A program made the position numbers and the translations under genes. A DNA stretch of 64,000 bases from Microbispora rosea (lineage in GTDB: Bacteria > Actinomycetota > Actinomycetes > Streptosporangiales > Streptosporangiaceae): positions 1 to 64,000 of the forward strand of contig NZ_FTNI01000014.1 in assembly GCF_900156315.1 (NCBI RefSeq), given 5' to 3'. Every line of letters begins with the position of its first letter. Within the stretch, counting starts at the first letter, position 1. Of the stretch, positions 9,338 through 17,044 are shown one piece after another. A model generated the notes under the pieces. It did not search any database. It saw nothing but the letters and a program-made list of their open reading frames with translations, and had not been told where the DNA came from.

Positions 9338-11248
9338 CTACGGCGGATCGAGCGCCAGGCCGACCGCCTCCGCGACCTTGCCGATGCCATATTCCAGGCG
9401 GCGGAAATAGGTGGCCCTGGACAGGTGGAGGCGATGCGCGAGGAGGTCGTGGCCTCCGGCACGGCTGAAGTAGTAGAGGCGCAGGATCTCCCCGGCCTCG
9501 GCGTCCATGGCGGACGCCGACGACGCGAGCGCCTCCACGGCCTCCCGCAGGAGGACGGCCAGCGCGGGCGCCGGCCGAGGGCCTGAGGCGGCGGTTCGGG
9601 CCCGCGTGCGCAGGTCCCGCAACGCGGTGCGGACGAGTTCGGCCGCCTGGCCCGGTCCCTCGGCGCACGGGTCCCGCATCCGGAGCAGCCACGCGGGCAG
9701 GTTGCGTTCGGTGAACGTGCGGGCATAGAGGGCGCTCGGCCGGCCGCACCGGTAGAGGTCGTGCCGCGTGTCGCCCACGCGGCGCAGGCCGAAGCGCGCC
9801 GACATCTCCTGGTAGGGGATCCACGGCGTGGACACGACGAGCCGCCCGCCGGCGATTCCCGTAGTGAGGATGTGGCGGACGAGCGCGGGCTGGGCCCGGG
9901 CGGAGCGCGGCTCGACCGCCATCATGCCGACGACCGATCCTCCGAGGTTCAGCAGCATGTCCGCGTGCTGCTGGAGCAGCGGCTCCAGCGCCGGTGCTCC
10001 GCCGGGATCCAGCGGCATGAGGTTGACCATTCCCACCGCGTGGTCGTCGGTGTCCACCGCGAGATGGAAACCGTGGTCGGCGCCGGAGAGCCACAGCTCG
10101 CGCATCCGCTCGACCTGGCGTTCCGCCAGCCCCTCGTGCTCGCCCCACAACCGCATCAGGCGGCCGATCGCCTCGTCGTCGCCGTCGCCGGCGCGCCGGA
10201 TCGAGAACTCGGCGCGCTCGTCGGCGTACAGGTCGCGGCGCGCGCGCCGGCTCCCCGACAGATAGAGGACCTGGTCGGCGAGCCGGGCCCGCAGCGGCGG
10301 ATCGGCGGTGCGGGCCAGCTGGCGGTGCCGATGCTCGGCGGCCCGGGCGGCCAGCTCGTCGCGGCGGACCGGATGACGCCAGCGATAGGCGAGGTCGAAG
10401 AGCGTGCGGTAGGGCTCGGCGACGGTCAGCCCGTGACGGTCCGGGCGGATCACGCTCAGCCGCCTCAGCCGCGTGAATGCCTTGGGCGGCAGCCGGGTCA
10501 GGGCGGTGAGGAGATCCTCGTCCGCCCCGTCGACGACGGCCACGATCGGCAGCGCCTCGGGAGGGATGCCCCGGGACTCCACGCCCAGGCGGCGCAGCAC
10601 CTCGGTGGCTGCCGCGTCGGCCAGCGCGCCCTCCGGCCCCGGTTCGCCGTCTCTGCGGATCGCCCGGCACAGCGAGTCGGCGACGAGCGGGATCCCGCCG
10701 CTGAGCCGTGCGACGAGGTCGGCGTGCGCCGGGCCGGTCACGCCGAGCGCGGCGGCCAGCCCGCGGATGTCCGCGGGCGACCACGGCCCGAGCTCGACCG
10801 TGACGAGCGGCCGGTGCGCCCATCCGGGCCGCGCGGCCAGGGGCAGCCGGCCGGCGATCACGAACCGGCCGTGACCGGCCCGGTCGACGAATCGCGCCGC
10901 CGCGCTCGCCCGGTGGTCGGTGTCGACCCCGTCGATGGCGAGCGGCGCGCGCCCACCACGACCGGTCTCGGGCGGTGTCCGGATCTCGGGCGGTTCGCGG
11001 TCGAGGTCCACGAATCCGCACGCCAGCGTCGCGAGCAGCCGGCTCTTGCCGGCCCCGAGCGGGCCCACGACGTTGACGATCGCCGCCCCGGGCCCGCCGT
11101 CCGCCTCGTCCAGCGCCCTGACGACACCACGGGCGGCCTCCTCGACGCCGCCCCGTACGGTGAGCCGGCGGGCGGGACCGAGGGGGTTGAGACCCGGTTG
11201 AGACTCCGCCGGGGACGAGCGCGGATACGTTCGGATCACATCGAACAC
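9338..11248 (-). CDS. P-loop ATPase with central GNAT-like region and C-terminal helix-turn-helix, possible regulator
   Basis: The open frame is longer, but coding character begins near GTG 11248 (VFDVIRTYPR), giving about 636 residues; GTG 11239 is an alternative. The N-terminal half has Walker A VVGPLGAGKSRLL and then an AAA/NB-ARC-like region with LVARLSGGIPLVADSL. The middle (FSIRRAGDGDDEAIGRLMRLWGEHEG through VGDTRHDLYRCG) resembles an acetyltransferase fold. The C-terminus LLAHRLHLSRATYFRRLEYG is a helix-turn-helix. The same architecture is seen in poorly studied actinomycete regulators. It is divergent from a small secreted protein gene with only 12 bp between the two starts, which suggests linked control. 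The start choice is uncertain. Confidence 0.55.
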   Translation of the reverse strand: MFDVIRTYPRSSPAESQPGLNPLGPARRLTVRGGVEEAARGVVRALDEADGGPGAAIVNVVGPLGAGKSRLLATLACGFVDLDREPPEIRTPPETGRGGRAPLAIDGVDTDHRASAAARFVDRAGHGRFVIAGRLPLAARPGWAHRPLVTVELGPWSPADIRGLAAALGVTGPAHADLVARLSGGIPLVADSLCRAIRRDGEPGPEGALADAAATEVLRRLGVESRGIPPEALPIVAVVDGADEDLLTALTRLPPKAFTRLRRLSVIRPDRHGLTVAEPYRTLFDLAYRWRHPVRRDELAARAAEHRHRQLARTADPPLRARLADQVLYLSGSRRARRDLYADERAEFSIRRAGDGDDEAIGRLMRLWGEHEGLAERQVERMRELWLSGADHGFHLAVDTDDHAVGMVNLMPLDPGGAPALEPLLQQHADMLLNLGGSVVGMMAVEPRSARAQPALVRHILTTGIAGGRLVVSTPWIPYQEMSARFGLRRVGDTRHDLYRCGRPSALYARTFTERNLPAWLLRMRDPCAEGPGQAAELVRTALRDLRTRARTAASGPRPAPALAVLLREAVEALASSASAMDAEAGEILRLYYFSRAGGHDLLAHRLHLSRATYFRRLEYGIGKVAEAVGLALDPP

Positions 11249-11260
11249 GGAGAGGTGACC

Positions 11261-11587
11261 ATGTTCAGTGTCCTCCGCGCACGTGCCGGTGCCGCCGCCG
11301 TCGCCATCGGCGCGATGAGCGTCCTCACGGTGACCGCCGGGCCCGCCCAGGCCGCCGTGAACCCGGCCAACTGCCAGTTCAGCTACAACCTGTCCATCGG
11401 GCGCGTTGCCGCCGACTGCTGGAACCCCACCGAGTCGGGGTGGTATATCCAGCTCACCTGCGAGCGCTTCAGGAACGGCAGCCATTACTACGCCAGGGGA
11501 TCGATCGTCTACGGCAGCGGCGTGTCGGCCGCGCAGTGCGACGCGCACACGTCGGAGATCGCCGGCGTCGACATCGTCAACATCTGA
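11261..11587 (+). CDS. Small secreted cysteine-containing protein, function unknown
   Basis: The 108-residue protein starts at ATG 11261 behind GGAGAGGTGACC. The first 31 residues form a Sec signal peptide (basic start, hydrophobic stretch, GPAQAA cleavage site). The mature part, about 76 residues, has four cysteines (CQFSYN, DCWNP, LTCERF, QCDAHT) that could make two disulfides. It is rich in aromatic and small polar residues. I do not recognise a family. It resembles the many short secreted proteins of unknown role made by actinomycetes during development. It is divergent from the ATPase-HTH gene. Confidence 0.75.
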   Translation: MFSVLRARAGAAAVAIGAMSVLTVTAGPAQAAVNPANCQFSYNLSIGRVAADCWNPTESGWYIQLTCERFRNGSHYYARGSIVYGSGVSAAQCDAHTSEIAGVDIVNI

Positions 11588-11705
11588 GCCGGGGCTCACC
11601 TGGTCGCAGGCCCGCGGCTCTTCGGGCGACCGGGGGCCGCGGCGGACGACGTGCGGGAAGAGCGCATGAATCCCCCTTCGGGACACACACCCGCGATGCG
11701 GGGAG

Positions 11706-11771
11706 ATGGGGCGGGAAGGGTGGTTCCAGCGCATCGTGAGCCGCCTGACACGCGCTGTCAAGATCTCCCGC
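11706..11771. repeat. 66-bp direct repeat, left copy
   Basis: Bases 11706-11771 match 13796-13861 at 64 of 66 positions in the same orientation. The repeat starts ATGGGGCGGGAAGGGTGG and ends AGATCTCCCGC. The two copies bracket the hypothetical gene and the PASTA gene, a 2.0-kb two-gene unit. It contains a CAGCGC...GCGCTG inverted pair. No transposase is nearby. Confidence 0.85.
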
Positions 11772-11806
11772 CGCGCCACGCCGGGTCGAACCGGCCGGAG
11801 ACGCGG

Positions 11807-12406
11807 TCAGGAGGGTGGCCGGGCCAGCAGGATTCCGGCGCCGAGGGGAACGGCGACGGATGGGATGCGGATCGGCATCTTCCTCTCGCCGATCTTGAAT
11901 CCCTCCATTCCCCAGCTCACCGCGACCTCGCAGTCCCCGCCGGGACGGAGGGTCACCAGCCGCCCGTCGCGGATCGCCGCGCTCAGCAGCCCGATCGTGA
12001 ACGTCAGGTCGACGGAGAACGTGATCGTGAGCACTTTGCGCTCGTCGGCGTAGACCTCGACATACGGGCGGTGCTCCGAGGTGATCGAGTGCGCGGCCAG
12101 GGAGACCGGCTCGATCTTCCCCTGGCGGCCGTTCTCGTGACTGCGCACCGCGGCGGCCCGCAGTTCGTGAGACTTCTGCCACCCGGCCGCCAGGACCGTC
12201 CCGAGAGTGATCCCATGGAGCAGGCCGGCGCCGGCCTCGGGCAGCTGAGCGACGAGTTGCCCGGCGAGGACCGGGGCGTCGCGGCAGATCGTGCTCATCA
12301 CCTGGGGGTCGCGGACGACGCTTGCCGCCGCCGCCACCGCGCCGCGCGCGCTGTCGTAGAGCGCGAGGGCGGCCGTACCCGGATTCGGGTCGATGGTCAG
12401 GTTCAT
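11807..12406 (-). CDS. Hypothetical protein coupled to the PASTA membrane protein
   Basis: The 199-residue protein (MNLTIDPNPGTAALAL...) has no signal peptide. A weakly hydrophobic stretch lies at the C-terminus (PSVAVPLGAGILLARPPS). The second half (SITSEHRPYVEVYADERKVLTITFSVDLTFTIGLLSAAIRDGRL) looks like a beta-rich domain. I recognise no family. Its start overlaps the stop of the PASTA gene (12403-12406), so the two are translated together, and a joint role at the membrane or envelope is plausible. The pair lies between two copies of a 66-bp direct repeat, which may mark it as an acquired unit. Confidence 0.65.
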   Translation of the reverse strand: MNLTIDPNPGTAALALYDSARGAVAAAASVVRDPQVMSTICRDAPVLAGQLVAQLPEAGAGLLHGITLGTVLAAGWQKSHELRAAAVRSHENGRQGKIEPVSLAAHSITSEHRPYVEVYADERKVLTITFSVDLTFTIGLLSAAIRDGRLVTLRPGGDCEVAVSWGMEGFKIGERKMPIRIPSVAVPLGAGILLARPPS

Positions 12407-13452
12407 GACAGGCCTTCCCGGATCTCCTGCCGGCCCGGGTCCGGGACGACGTGAAGACGTACGGCCGGGCGGGGGCCGCGGCTCTCGTGGATCCGCACGT
12501 TCGGGGACGGGTCGGCGCGGGAGACGAGACGCACCTCCCGGCGGCGGTCGTGGTCCCGGTCAGGCGCGCGCCGGCCGCCCCGGGCCTTCCATCCGGCGAG
12601 GCCGAGGAGCGCGGCGGCGACCACGACGAGGGCGAGCCCTGGCGGCACACCGAAGTCGGAGCCCGTCTCCTCGCCGGAGAGCGCGGCCGTCGGCACCGCC
12701 TCAGGGCTCTCTTCGGGCGACTCCTCCGGCCGCGGCGACTCCGGTGGACTCGGTGAGGGGCTGTCGTCCGGGCTCGCCGATGGACTCACGGGTGGGCTCA
12801 CCGGTGGGCTCACGAGGGACACGTCGCTCAGGACGACGTCGATGGCATCGCCGATGGTCAGCTCGCCTCCGCCGGGAGGGTTCTGGTCCTCGACGATCTG
12901 GTCGTCGCGCGCGTCGTCCGCTCCTCTGAGTGTCAGCCCCCGGTCCGCCGCCGTCTGCCGCGCCTCCTCGACCGTACGGCCGATGAGGTACGGCACCTCG
13001 GTCGAGCCGTCGAGGAGCAGGCTGACGGCCTGCCCGTAGGCGAGCCGCCCGCCGGGCGCGGGAGTCTGCTCGGAGACCTTCCACTCGCCGGTGGCCTCCG
13101 GCTGCCCGGTGGTCACGCCGAACCCGGCCTTCTCCGCTTCGGCGGTGGCCGCGGTCAGCGTCATCCCGGTCAGGTCGGGCACCTGCCCTTCCAGGTAAAC
13201 GCGGACCCCCGTGATTTTGAATTCGATGCACGACAGCGTCTCCGCGCTGCTCACGAAACTCGTCCCGGGAGGAACGGGGTCGGGCACGGTCACGACCCCA
13301 TAGCCGAAATGGTTGTGGAGCGTCTCGTACGCCTGCTCGTACGTCTGACCGGTCACGTTGGGCGGGGGTGGGCATTTCGCGGCCTGCGCCGGCGTGGCCC
13401 AGAACGCGGCGGCGGCCATGGCGAGGGCCACGATCAGGCGTACCGGCATCAT
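12403..13452 (-). CDS. Secreted/membrane-anchored PASTA-repeat protein
   Basis: The 349-residue protein starts at ATG 13452 behind GGAG. It has a signal peptide (first ~25 residues, ending TPAQAA). Three PASTA-type units follow: PPPPNVTGQTYEQAYETL, VPDLTGMTLTAATAEAEKAGF and VPYLIGRTVEEARQTAADRGL. Next come a Pro/Ser/Glu-rich wall-spanning linker, one membrane helix (GLALVVVAAALLGLAGW) and a basic cytoplasmic tail rich in Arg/Asp. PASTA domains in Ser/Thr kinases and penicillin-binding proteins sense muropeptides or lipid II, but here there is no kinase or transpeptidase domain. It may be a sensor that signals through the tail or the coupled protein, which is inference. Confidence 0.8.
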   Translation of the reverse strand: MMPVRLIVALAMAAAAFWATPAQAAKCPPPPNVTGQTYEQAYETLHNHFGYGVVTVPDPVPPGTSFVSSAETLSCIEFKITGVRVYLEGQVPDLTGMTLTAATAEAEKAGFGVTTGQPEATGEWKVSEQTPAPGGRLAYGQAVSLLLDGSTEVPYLIGRTVEEARQTAADRGLTLRGADDARDDQIVEDQNPPGGGELTIGDAIDVVLSDVSLVSPPVSPPVSPSASPDDSPSPSPPESPRPEESPEESPEAVPTAALSGEETGSDFGVPPGLALVVVAAALLGLAGWKARGGRRAPDRDHDRRREVRLVSRADPSPNVRIHESRGPRPAVRLHVVPDPGRQEIREGLS

Positions 13453-13471
13453 CGTCTCCGGAACGAGTCGG

Positions 13472-13537
13472 GGTTGTCCGAAGGGAACGGATCTGGGTCG
13501 CCCGGACGGGACGCGCCAGGTTGTCCGAAGGGAACGG
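13472..13537. repeat. Pair of 19-bp direct repeats in the PASTA gene promoter
   Basis: GGTTGTCCGAAGGGAACGG occurs at 13472-13490 and again at 13519-13537, 47 bp apart. Both lie just upstream of the PASTA gene start (13452, minus strand). They could be binding sites for an activator or leftovers of a local duplication. Confidence 0.6.
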
Positions 13538-13795
13538 GGGCGGGTTTCCCGAATGACGGGCTTCTCTAAGAAATGTTGCGAAGAACCGCGGTCAGCTCGC
13601 CTGAGTATCCCCCTACTCATATGTGCAAGCGCAATTCCCCGGTCCGATGAGCGGACCGGGGGGTGCAGGTCCACGCCCAGCGCGAGGGCCGACCTCAGGA
13701 CGTTGTGGTCACCGGGCACGTGCCGGGCGAGGTCGGCCACTCCACCTCGTGCGGCGCCTCGTCCGTGGTGATCTTCGTGACCGGCACGAGCAGCC

Positions 13796-13861
13796 ATGGG
13801 GCGGGAAGGGTGGTTCCAGCGCATCGTGAGCCGCCTGACACGCGCTGCCGAGATCTCCCGC
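13796..13861. repeat. 66-bp direct repeat, right copy
   Basis: It is the partner of the copy at 11706-11771 (64 of 66 identical). It lies between the PASTA gene promoter and the ROK regulator. In its plus frame it opens a 30-codon reading frame, which I do not regard as a gene. Confidence 0.85.
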
Positions 13862-13921
13862 ACCCTCGTCCGGCCGCTCGCGATTTGACATAAAACCTAC
13901 CAATTGTGCATGCTTTCTCGC

Positions 13922-15307
13922 ATGCGGCAATTCACGCCAGAGGTCGTGCTACCGGCGCGACGCGGGCACGAGCAGGCCGTGCTGGGCCTGCTGCGCGCGT
14001 ACGGCCCGCTCAACCGGGGCGAGCTCAGCCGGCGGTGCGGCCTGTCGCGGACGACCCTGCACGACACGCTCAGCGGACTGCTGGCCGCGGGTGCGGTGGT
14101 CACCGCGACGCCGGACGAGGCGCCGCGCGGCCGGGGACGTCCCGCCGAGCGGCTGGCCCTCAACCCCGCGGCCGGTCAGGCCCTCGGCATCGACTTCTCC
14201 CGCCGCGCGGTGTACGTCGCGGCCGTCGGCGTGACGTACGAGATCGTGGGCACGGCGGGGGAGGCGCACGCGCCCGGCCTGCCGTGGCCCGACCGGGTGG
14301 CGCTCGCCGAGCGGCTCGTCCGCGGGCTGCTCGGCGGCGGGTTGTGGCGCAGGGCGCTCAAGGGCGTCGGCGTGGGCGTCGTGGGCCCGCTGACCGGGGC
14401 ATGGGATGGGTCTCGGGACGGCGCCCTCTCCGGCGTCGCGGCTCTGCTCGGAGAGCGCTTCGGCGGGCCGGTGCTGCTGGACAACAACACCAGGCTCGCG
14501 GCGCTCGCCGAGTCGACGTTGGGCGCGGCCGCCGGTGACCAGGACGCGCTCTATCTGCGGCTGTCGTACGGCGTCGGCGGCGGCGTGGTGGCCGGAGGGG
14601 TGTTGCACCGCGGGGCCGACGGGGTGTCCGGGGAGATCGGGCACGTTCCGGTGGACCCGGCCGGGAGGTCCTGCGAGTGCGGCGGCACGGGATGCCTGGA
14701 GACCGTCGCCTCGATCAGGGCGGTGCTCGACGCGTATCGCGCCAGGGGCGGCCGGGGCGACGACCTGCCCGCGCTGAAGGCTGCGGTGGAGGCGCGCGAC
14801 CCGATCGCCCTCGGCCTGCTGTCCGAGGTGGGCGGCCAGATCGGACGGGTGCTCGCCGCGCTGTCCAACGCGATCGGGCCCAGGGTGATCGTCGTCGGCG
14901 GCGAGCTGGCCGAGCTCGGCGCCCCGCTCCTGGAGCCCGTCCGAAAGGCCCTGGACGCGGGCGCGGTGCCGATCTCGCGCCATCGGCTGACCCTGCGCCG
15001 GGCGGCGCTCGGCGGCGTCGCGGGCGCGCTCGGCGGCGTCGCGTTGGCGCTCGGGGAGTCTCCGCTGCTGTCGCGCTACCCGGCCCCGGAGCCCGAGCCG
15101 GAGCCCGGCCCCGCGGCTTCACCCGCCGATTCACGGGCAGGCGGCCCTGCGGATTCGCCGGTCGGCCGGCGCGGCGGGCGGGGCGGGCCCTCACCTCGCC
15201 CCGCCGCCGGGTGGGGCGCGGCACAGGCCCGGCCGCGCCGGCCCCTGACTCCGCTGCCGTCGTTGCCGACCCTGCCGGTCAGTCGAGGGCGACGGGCAGC
15301 GTCTTGA
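13922..15307 (+). CDS. ROK-family transcriptional regulator
   Basis: I choose ATG 13922 (MRQFTPEVVL), giving about 461 residues. TTG 13904 and ATG 13910 are alternatives and none has a clear ribosome-binding site. The N-terminal winged helix is VLGLLRAYGPLNRGELSRRCGLSRTTLHDTLSGLLAAG. The ROK sugar-kinase-like domain follows with LGIDFSRRAVYVA, LDNNTRLAALAES, GEIGHVPVDPAG and the zinc motif CECGGTGCLE. It is likely a DNA-binding repressor responsive to a sugar such as N-acetylglucosamine or a chito-oligomer. A chitinase with a palindromic promoter lies at 61-62.6 kb and is a possible target. The C-terminus after about residue 370 is a Pro/Glu/Arg-rich tail and overlaps the convergent P450 by 29 bp. 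Confidence 0.85.
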   Translation: MRQFTPEVVLPARRGHEQAVLGLLRAYGPLNRGELSRRCGLSRTTLHDTLSGLLAAGAVVTATPDEAPRGRGRPAERLALNPAAGQALGIDFSRRAVYVAAVGVTYEIVGTAGEAHAPGLPWPDRVALAERLVRGLLGGGLWRRALKGVGVGVVGPLTGAWDGSRDGALSGVAALLGERFGGPVLLDNNTRLAALAESTLGAAAGDQDALYLRLSYGVGGGVVAGGVLHRGADGVSGEIGHVPVDPAGRSCECGGTGCLETVASIRAVLDAYRARGGRGDDLPALKAAVEARDPIALGLLSEVGGQIGRVLAALSNAIGPRVIVVGGELAELGAPLLEPVRKALDAGAVPISRHRLTLRRAALGGVAGALGGVALALGESPLLSRYPAPEPEPEPGPAASPADSRAGGPADSPVGRRGGRGGPSPRPAAGWGAAQARPRRPLTPLPSLPTLPVSRGRRAAS

Positions 15308-16478
15308 TGCCGTTGATGAAGTAGGACCTCAGCCGGCTGGCCTCGCCGGTCTGCCGGATGCCGGGCAGGCGCTCGGCCAGCACCTCGAAGAGCACCCGAA
15401 GCTCCAGCTTGGCCAGATGGTTGCCGAGGCAGAAGTGCGCGCCGCCGCCGCCGAAGCCGATCTGCGGGTTGGGGTCGCGGCCGATGTCGAACTCCTCGGG
15501 CCGCTCGAAGACCTCCTCGTCCCGGTTGGCCGCCGCGTAGAAGACCACCACCTTGTCGCCCTCGGCGATCTTCTGGCCGCGGATCTCGGTGTCCGCCGTG
15601 GCCGTACGCCGGAACAGGTTGACCGGGGACACCCAGCGGACGATCTCGTCGGCGGCCGTCCTGGCGAGAGAGGGGTCGTCCACCAGGCGCTTCCACTGGT
15701 CCGGGTGCTCGAAGAGGGTCAGCATGCCTCCGGACGCCGCGTTCCTCGTGGTCTCGTTGCCCGCCACGATCAGCAGCAGGACGAACAGGTCGAACTCGTC
15801 CTCGGTCAGCGTCTGCCCGTCCTCGTCGGGCTGCAGGAGCCTGGTGACGATGTCGTCGCGCGGCTCCTGCCTGCGTGCCGCGGCCAGCGTGTGGGCGTAC
15901 GAGTAGACCTCGATGGCGGCGGCCTGCCCCTCGTCAGGGCTGGTGGAGTAGTCGGGGTCGTCGCTGCCGATCATGCGGTTGGACCACTCGAAGATCTTGT
16001 CCCGGTCCTCGACCGGCGCGCCGAGCAGCTCGCAGATCACGTACAGCGGGAGCGGCGCGGCGATGTCGCGTACGAAGTCGACCTCGGGCTTGTTCTGGAC
16101 CTCGTCCACCAGAGCGTGGCAGATGTCCCTGATGTGCTCCTCCAGCCGCCCGATCTGGCGGGGGGTGAAGCCGCGGTTGACCAGCGAGCGGCGCCGGGTG
16201 TGGTCGGGCGGGTCCTGGTTGAGCATCATCAGCCGCTGGAACTCGCGCTGCTCCTCGGGCATCTCGTCGAACAGCGCCAGTTTCCGCGCCGAGGAGAAGA
16301 GGTCGGAGTGACGGGAGACGTGGACGACGTCCGCGTGCTTGGTGAGCGCCCAGAAGCCGGGCCAGTCGCCCTGTCCCTCGTGCCAGTAAACGGGCGCGTT
16401 GTCCCTGAGCCAGCGGAGCTGGTCGTGCGGCACTCCGCTGCGCGCGTAGCGGTCCTTGTCGACGAGGTCGATTTCCAT
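15279..16478 (-). CDS. Cytochrome P450, CYP125/CYP142-like sterol side-chain hydroxylase
   Basis: The 399-residue protein starts MEIDLVDKDRYARSG at ATG 16478 behind AGGTGA. It shows the oxygen-binding I-helix LLIVAGNETTRNA, the ExxR motif EIVRW and the heme-thiolate loop FGGGGAHFCLGNHLAKLEL. The segment MLNQDPPDHTRRRSLVNRGFTPRQIGRLEEHIRD and the GDxxxDWPGFWALTKHADV opening match the CYP125/CYP142/CYP124 group, which oxidises C26/C27 of cholesterol-type side chains. A KstR-type box lies 92 bp upstream, in line with that role. The 3Fe-4S ferredoxin at 3.5 kb is a candidate redox partner. The exact subfamily needs a tree. Confidence 0.8.
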   Translation of the reverse strand: MEIDLVDKDRYARSGVPHDQLRWLRDNAPVYWHEGQGDWPGFWALTKHADVVHVSRHSDLFSSARKLALFDEMPEEQREFQRLMMLNQDPPDHTRRRSLVNRGFTPRQIGRLEEHIRDICHALVDEVQNKPEVDFVRDIAAPLPLYVICELLGAPVEDRDKIFEWSNRMIGSDDPDYSTSPDEGQAAAIEVYSYAHTLAAARRQEPRDDIVTRLLQPDEDGQTLTEDEFDLFVLLLIVAGNETTRNAASGGMLTLFEHPDQWKRLVDDPSLARTAADEIVRWVSPVNLFRRTATADTEIRGQKIAEGDKVVVFYAAANRDEEVFERPEEFDIGRDPNPQIGFGGGGAHFCLGNHLAKLELRVLFEVLAERLPGIRQTGEASRLRSYFINGIKTLPVALD

Positions 16479-16569
16479 GACATCACCTAATCGGGTTTGG
16501 CTGCCCTTGGTAAGAGGGACGATCGCCCTGCCGGCGCTCGGCGAGAGTGCGGTCACGCGTCAGTGATAC

Positions 16570-16583
16570 TGAAACGTGTTCTA
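16570..16583. promoter_or_regulatory. KstR-type operator, TGAAACGTGTTCTA
   Basis: It fits TNNAACNNGTTNNA exactly, with the ACGTGTTCTA half of the classical KstR box. It lies 92 bp upstream of the sterol-type P450 and 87 bp upstream of the divergent MmcQ/YjbR gene. Confidence 0.65.
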
Positions 16584-16669
16584 TTACGGAGCCTTCGGCC
16601 CGTCAAGCGGCCCGCGGGTGACGGATCGCTGTGGCGGCCTTGTCGGTGGGCTCTGGTACGACTGGGCGC

Positions 16670-17014
16670 ATGGGTGTGAGCGTCGAGGAGTTCCTGTCCA
16701 TGCTGGACCGGTTGCCCGAGGTCGGCCAGGGCGAGGGCGGCGACTGGGTCTCGTTCAAGGTGCGCGGCAAGGGTTTCGCCTACCTGTGGGAGCGCACCGA
16801 GACGGTGGGCCTCAAGGCGACGATCGAGGAGCAGATCGCGCTGGTGGCCGAGCGGCCCGAGGTGTTCGAGCCGCAGTTCACCGCCGGGCGTTTCGGCTGG
16901 GTCGTGGTCCATCTGCCGAAGATCGACCCTGACGAGCTGTTCGAGCTGGTGACCGAGGCGTGGTGCCTGACGGCGCCGAAGTCCCTCGTCGAGGCGCACG
17001 AAGCCCGGCCGTGA
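16670..17014 (+). CDS. MmcQ/YjbR-family protein
   Basis: The 114-residue protein starts MGVSVEEFLSMLDRLPEV. The pattern FKVRGKGFAYLWERTETVGLKA followed by VFEPQFTAGRFGWVVVHLPKIDPDELFELVTEAWCLTAPKSLV is characteristic of the YjbR/CyaY-fold proteins called MmcQ/YjbR (DUF419). These small cytoplasmic proteins are thought to bind DNA, but their role is poorly known. It stands alone, divergent from the P450 gene and convergent to the LAL regulator. A weak GGCCGG-N7-CCGGCC hairpin follows its stop codon at 17015-17033. Confidence 0.85.
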   Translation: MGVSVEEFLSMLDRLPEVGQGEGGDWVSFKVRGKGFAYLWERTETVGLKATIEEQIALVAERPEVFEPQFTAGRFGWVVVHLPKIDPDELFELVTEAWCLTAPKSLVEAHEARP

Positions 17015-17044
17015 GGCCGGCGGGCCACCGGCCGAGCAGGGGCC

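Larger units (their letters stand above)
13453..13903. other. 451-bp intergenic region upstream of the PASTA and ROK genes
   Basis: It holds two copies of a 19-bp direct repeat (13472-13490 and 13519-13537), the right copy of the 66-bp repeat (13796-13861) and a TTGACA -35-like hexamer at 13886-13891 in front of the ROK gene. No convincing coding sequence is seen in it. Confidence 0.6.

Noticed and set aside
13796..13888. A 30-codon plus-strand frame, MGREGWFQRIVSRLTRA..., opened by the 66-bp repeat
   Set aside because: The first copy of the repeat at 11706 reads into a long non-coding-looking frame, the two base changes both alter amino acids, and no ribosome-binding site is present. It is better read as a DNA repeat.
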